Source of the DNA: Draconibacterium sp.
GTDB taxonomy: Bacteria > Bacteroidota > Bacteroidia > Bacteroidales > Prolixibacteraceae
Length of the DNA: 9,687 nucleotides
Direction of reading: 5' to 3'
Assembly: GCA_015493625.1 (NCBI GenBank)
Contig: WGCT01000156.1
Coordinates: 1-9,687 of the forward strand
Of the stretch, positions 6,174 to 9,687 are shown piece after piece (positions within the stretch are counted from its first letter, which is position 1; every line of letters begins with the position of its first letter). Below the pieces are notes generated by a model. The model was not told the DNA's origin. It made no database searches and worked only from the letters and a program-made list of their open reading frames with translations. Position numbers and translations under genes: made by a program.

Positions 6174-9100
6174 CTATTTAAGTTTTATAGTTTCAATTGC
6201 GTGGTGTCCCAAATCAATCTGCACGCTGTTTTTGTTTGTTGAAATTGGATTTATCTCCTCCTCAATTAAATTTGTAAGCGTGGCATTTTTTACCGGTACA
6301 AAACTTTCTAAAGTTACTTTTTTATCTATTGAATTCATATTTACCAACCTTACAATTACATCGTTACTATCTTCCGCTTTTTTTACGGTTGAGATAAAAA
6401 TATCGGAGTTGTCGGTTTTGAAAAAACTCAATGATTCGGGCAGCGATGCGTCTGAGAAACTTTTATCAGCCCAAACAGCTTTAAGTGTTTCATTCGCACC
6501 ACGTGCCTGTATCGCTCCCTCTTGCCAGCCCGGTTTATGCGATGTTATTGAAAACAAAAAGTGGTGGTCGCCGGTTTGCAGATATTCATTACCCTCCCAG
6601 TGGCAACTGCGTCGCGATGCCAGCAAAACAGGTTGCAGCATTTGATTTTTTACCGGATTATCAGTCGGGTCAATCCAGTCGGCCACGGCAACCGTTGAGC
6701 TCATTGTAACTCCAAATTCGTTGTTGCTTGCGCCTATCCAGTTTTCAATCCCGCGCGGATGCAATGTTTTACATTCAACATTGTAACGCTCACCGGCTGC
6801 ACCTTTCATCTCGTCTTTGCCCACTTCAACAACGCCAAATGGCACTTCGTATGCAACCTGCCCGTCGGTCATGTTAAGTGGTAGTGCCATTCGGTATTCG
6901 CGATATAAAATGCCTTCCCAGTTTAAAAGTGCGGTTTCGAAATCGATGCGTTTTTTATTGTTATAGATTTTTATTTTCTGTTCAACAACTGCATTTTTTA
7001 TCTTCTGCCTGAATTTAATAGTGGTAAAAACGGCTCCATTGTCTTCAACTTCCCAGGTGGTTTTGTAGTTTCCGGTTTTATCGAAGCCGCTCATATCGGG
7101 TTTTTGAATATCGGCAAATTCCCCTGCTCCGTTTCCTTCCGAATGCATAGTAAAAACTTCGCCGGCTTTAAACTTTTTCGAATCGATTAATTCCACATTT
7201 AACTCTTTATCGAAAATGGAGGTTAGACCGCCATCGCCAAATTTTATCGAATAAAATTGGTTTTCAAATTCATTTCGAAACTCCCTGTTTTCCTTTATCG
7301 ATTTTTTTGCCGATGGCTTTAAATACCATGTTTTATAGCCAATTGCCGGAACCTGTTTTGCAATAAAATGCAAAGTAGCACTTTTTACCGAGCCATTGGG
7401 ATAGTTGGTGATATCGCTGAGTTGAGTCTCCGTTTTTATTCCCGATGCATCTGAAAGTTCAACCGAATAAACGCCAGGATTAACAAAACTAACGGCAATC
7501 GAAACAGGGTCTTCTCTTTCGGTGTTCATACTATTAAACACAACCAGCGGTCTGCCCTGCTCTTTTTTTGTTTGAATTTTCGATGCGAGTTCGGTTAAAC
7601 TCAGATTTAGAATTTCCTCCGCTTCCGATTTTGCAAATTCAAATTTGCTTTGAAAGAGTGCATCCGTGATGTCACCGTGTTTGCCGCCCCAACCGTGGTC
7701 GGGATATATTTTTGCTTCCCATGCTTTTTTGAACTCTTCTGTTGGATAGTTTTCGAAACTGTTGTTAACGAGTGCATTTGCTGTGGCAAATTTTTCCGCC
7801 TCGTTTAGCAAAATATCTGCTTCACGACTCGCTTTTAATGCTTTTTGGTGCGACGGTCCGTGAATATACAACCACACCGCCGGTCTTTCTCCTTTTACTT
7901 CCGGCAGCTCCGGATTTGCTTTTGCCAGTGCATCGAAAAATTCGGGTGCTGAGGCGATTTTAAACCGTGGCAAGTTAAGCGGAGTTGAAGTGTTATTCTC
8001 ACCCTGAATTTCATCGAGACTTTCCCATTGATTGATGAGGTTAGAGTAGTCGATTGCAGGACTCATGTCCCAGTCTGACAGCAACGGAATTGCCGGTGAT
8101 GTTGTGTTTGGGCTGTAATATTTTGTCCAATCGAGTGAGCTAGAAGCAAGATACTGAGCCGCCTCGGGAAAGTTTTTTTGAAGAGGTGTAAATGCGTTTG
8201 CATAATGTCCGGGCGAAAAAACGGTAACGTACGACCCGTCGGGGCTGTACCAGTTATAAAGTCCACGTTCGAACCGGCTTAGCATTAAATTTTTTGTGCC
8301 AGCTTTATGCATCATCTGCATCATTTGCAAAGTTCGTCCCGGCACATCTTCGTTCCAATATGTATTGGCGGTGTACCCAAACTGGTCTTTCAGCCATTTT
8401 GCCCCGAAATAGAATTGACGAGCCAATGCTTCGCCCGAATACATCTCTTCGTAAGGTTGCGAAAATGTTGAACCGCACGAGATTCTGCCGCTTAATAACA
8501 TCTTCTTTACCAACTCTTTTTTGTTGGGGTGGCGCCCGATAAACTCTTTTATCATCAAAGCATCTTCCACATCGAAACGATAGTTTTTATCTTTTTGGGC
8601 CAGTTCGAACAGGGGAGAGAAGAGCATTGTGTCGCGTTCCAGAATACATTTCTCTGGCGAATCCATCCACGCAATGTCCTGGTGGCTCGAATTCATCAGA
8701 TAAATAGTTCCGTTGTTTAAAACCGATTCAGAAAGTTGCCGTAAACCACTTACTGTTTTTTGTGCATAGTTGCGTTGTGCGGAGATTGTAATTGTTGTCC
8801 CTACCTTTTTGCTGCGGTTTGTAAGTACCGAACTTACAAGTAATTCTGTCGATTCAAATTCTTCGCCAAGCGATTTTACGATAAATAATTTGCCTTTCGA
8901 ATCACTCAATTCGAACTTTTTACCAATGGCAGAACCGGAGAGTGTAAATGTTCCAACAGCGTTTTCGTTCTCTTCTTTTAGCTGAACAGAACCTTTTTTA
9001 CCTGCTGAAATATAGTTGAGTGTTTTTCCTGCAAATTGTTTGGGTGCAGCAATATTTGCAGTTGTTTTGCGGTCGCTCTCTTTTAGCGTTAATTCCATTT

Positions 9101-9687
9101 CCACATCGAAATTTACCGAGTTTTGTAAATACGAAAGTGCATCGTTTGCCTGATAAACAATTATCCACGTGTTCGAATGATTTGCACGTGCTTCAATTTT
9201 TATTTTTTGAGGCGAACCTTTTTTTACCTCTTCTGCAGGAACAGTAAGCCACATGTAACCAAAAGCGTCGCCATTTCCGTCGGTTTCAACCGTTGAAAAG
9301 TTAAGTTGGCTACCGTTATTGTTTAGTTTCCAACTTTTTTTTGTTGAGGAAGTAATTTCGAAATATTTTTTGTTGTTGAGATAGAGATCGAAAACCTGGC
9401 TCTCTGTCGTCAGGTCGAGTGCTGCAATCCACAAGAAACTGACCTTTTTTGGTTGAAAGTTTTTTTGTACAACACCTGTTTCCCACTCAATTGTGGTTTC
9501 TCCATTTTTGCAACGTGCAATTACCGATGCTGTAACGTCGGAGCGAAAACTGCCATAGTTAAATTCGTGCTCGCCAATATTTTTACTGAATCCTTCAACC
9601 CAGTTTTCCGAGGCTGTTGCAACCTCTGGTAAACTGTTTGTTTGTTGTGCCTGAATAGCAATTTGAATGTTTAGAAATATAAAGAGC
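6174..9687 (-). CDS. Secreted GH38 alpha-mannosidase-type glycoside hydrolase, 5' end outside window
   Basis: The frame stays open to the window edge. The 1170 visible residues begin LFIFLNIQIAIQAQQ, the tail of a signal peptide (A-Q-A before QQ), so the start lies just beyond 9687 and TTG 9434 is internal. Counting from the first visible codon, an N-terminal beta-rich region (about 16-320; YGSFRSDV, FGYMWLTVP) precedes the GH38 barrel (about 325-640). The zinc motif H335-Q-D337-I-A-W is present, and YWNEDVPGR supplies the expected Asp nucleophile/ligand (D447). SDWDMSP follows, and YIHGPSHQKAL supplies the last His ligand (H609 likely). A helical middle domain and the GH38 C-terminal beta domains follow (NQFYSIKFGDGGLTSIFDKE at about 809-828). 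Members hydrolyse terminal alpha-mannosides with retention, using a metal ion. The active-site flanks (NEDVPG for the usual P-D-x-F-G) are unusual, so linkage specificity is open. It heads a likely operon with the small exported protein 24 nt downstream. Confidence 0.92.
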   Translation of the reverse strand, partial: LFIFLNIQIAIQAQQTNSLPEVATASENWVEGFSKNIGEHEFNYGSFRSDVTASVIARCKNGETTIEWETGVVQKNFQPKKVSFLWIAALDLTTESQVFDLYLNNKKYFEITSSTKKSWKLNNNGSQLNFSTVETDGNGDAFGYMWLTVPAEEVKKGSPQKIKIEARANHSNTWIIVYQANDALSYLQNSVNFDVEMELTLKESDRKTTANIAAPKQFAGKTLNYISAGKKGSVQLKEENENAVGTFTLSGSAIGKKFELSDSKGKLFIVKSLGEEFESTELLVSSVLTNRSKKVGTTITISAQRNYAQKTVSGLRQLSESVLNNGTIYLMNSSHQDIAWMDSPEKCILERDTMLFSPLFELAQKDKNYRFDVEDALMIKEFIGRHPNKKELVKKMLLSGRISCGSTFSQPYEEMYSGEALARQFYFGAKWLKDQFGYTANTYWNEDVPGRTLQMMQMMHKAGTKNLMLSRFERGLYNWYSPDGSYVTVFSPGHYANAFTPLQKNFPEAAQYLASSSLDWTKYYSPNTTSPAIPLLSDWDMSPAIDYSNLINQWESLDEIQGENNTSTPLNLPRFKIASAPEFFDALAKANPELPEVKGERPAVWLYIHGPSHQKALKASREADILLNEAEKFATANALVNNSFENYPTEEFKKAWEAKIYPDHGWGGKHGDITDALFQSKFEFAKSEAEEILNLSLTELASKIQTKKEQGRPLVVFNSMNTEREDPVSIAVSFVNPGVYSVELSDASGIKTETQLSDITNYPNGSVKSATLHFIAKQVPAIGYKTWYLKPSAKKSIKENREFRNEFENQFYSIKFGDGGLTSIFDKELNVELIDSKKFKAGEVFTMHSEGNGAGEFADIQKPDMSGFDKTGNYKTTWEVEDNGAVFTTIKFRQKIKNAVVEQKIKIYNNKKRIDFETALLNWEGILYREYRMALPLNMTDGQVAYEVPFGVVEVGKDEMKGAAGERYNVECKTLHPRGIENWIGASNNEFGVTMSSTVAVADWIDPTDNPVKNQMLQPVLLASRRSCHWEGNEYLQTGDHHFLFSITSHKPGWQEGAIQARGANETLKAVWADKSFSDASLPESLSFFKTDNSDIFISTVKKAEDSNDVIVRLVNMNSIDKKVTLESFVPVKNATLTNLIEEEINPISTNKNSVQIDLGHHAIETIKLK

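Noticed and set aside
6169..6645. Plus-strand open frame of 158 codons opposite the GH38 gene
   Set aside because: It is fully antisense to the conserved C-terminal end of the GH38 protein. Its composition mirrors that gene, and it shows no recognisable domain.
9432..9434. TTG as the start of the GH38 gene
   Set aside because: The frame remains open for 84 more codons to the window edge and includes a signal-peptide tail with an A-Q-A cleavage site, so the TTG is internal.

Overview
The window reads as a chromosomal stretch of a Bacteroidota bacterium, probably a marine or sediment Bacteroidales/Marinilabiliales-type organism (family-level placement is inference only). The signs are a TonB-dependent receptor with an N-terminal carboxypeptidase-regulatory-like domain, secreted glycoside-hydrolase-type proteins with signal peptides ending in A-x-A/QQ, AT-rich spacers, and A-rich leaders without Shine-Dalgarno motifs. 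All five protein genes lie on the minus strand, so transcription runs from right to left.

In order of transcription: (1) 9687-6174, a large secreted GH38 alpha-mannosidase-type protein whose 5' end lies just beyond the window edge; (2) 6149-5376, after only 24 nt, a small secreted protein that looks like the C-terminal module of GH88/GH105 unsaturated rhamnogalacturonyl hydrolases standing alone; (3) 5252-3921, a 12-TM sugar-porter-family MFS transporter; (4) 3682-2660, a URO-D superfamily protein with an MtaA/CmuA-like zinc site rather than HemE features; (5) 2489-243, a stand-alone (non-SusC) TonB-dependent receptor. The left edge (about 66-256) holds a degraded, frameshifted C-terminal fragment of an IS5-type transposase on the plus strand, abutting the receptor's 3' end.

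Genes 1 and 2 are likely one operon. Genes 3 and 4 may be co-regulated, but they are separated by spacers carrying repeated or palindromic DNA: a decayed hairpin element at 5303-5343, a helically phased CTCTGTG repeat at 3743-3780, and a CATCAGTG/CACAGAT element at 3839-3902. Gene 5 has its own candidate promoter. A coherent reading is a small carbohydrate-use locus: the secreted mannosidase trims a mannoside outside the cytoplasm, the MFS protein imports the product, and the URO-D protein acts on it or on a methyl group in the cytoplasm. That pathway is inference. There is no SusC/SusD pair, no kinase or isomerase and no regulator in the window.

No tRNA, rRNA, CRISPR array, intact mobile element or convincing intrinsic terminator was seen. 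I do not see a clearly new multi-gene system. The best leads are the stand-alone module next to GH38, the MtaA-like URO-D protein in a sugar locus, the transporter's altered sugar-site residues, and the intergenic repeats.
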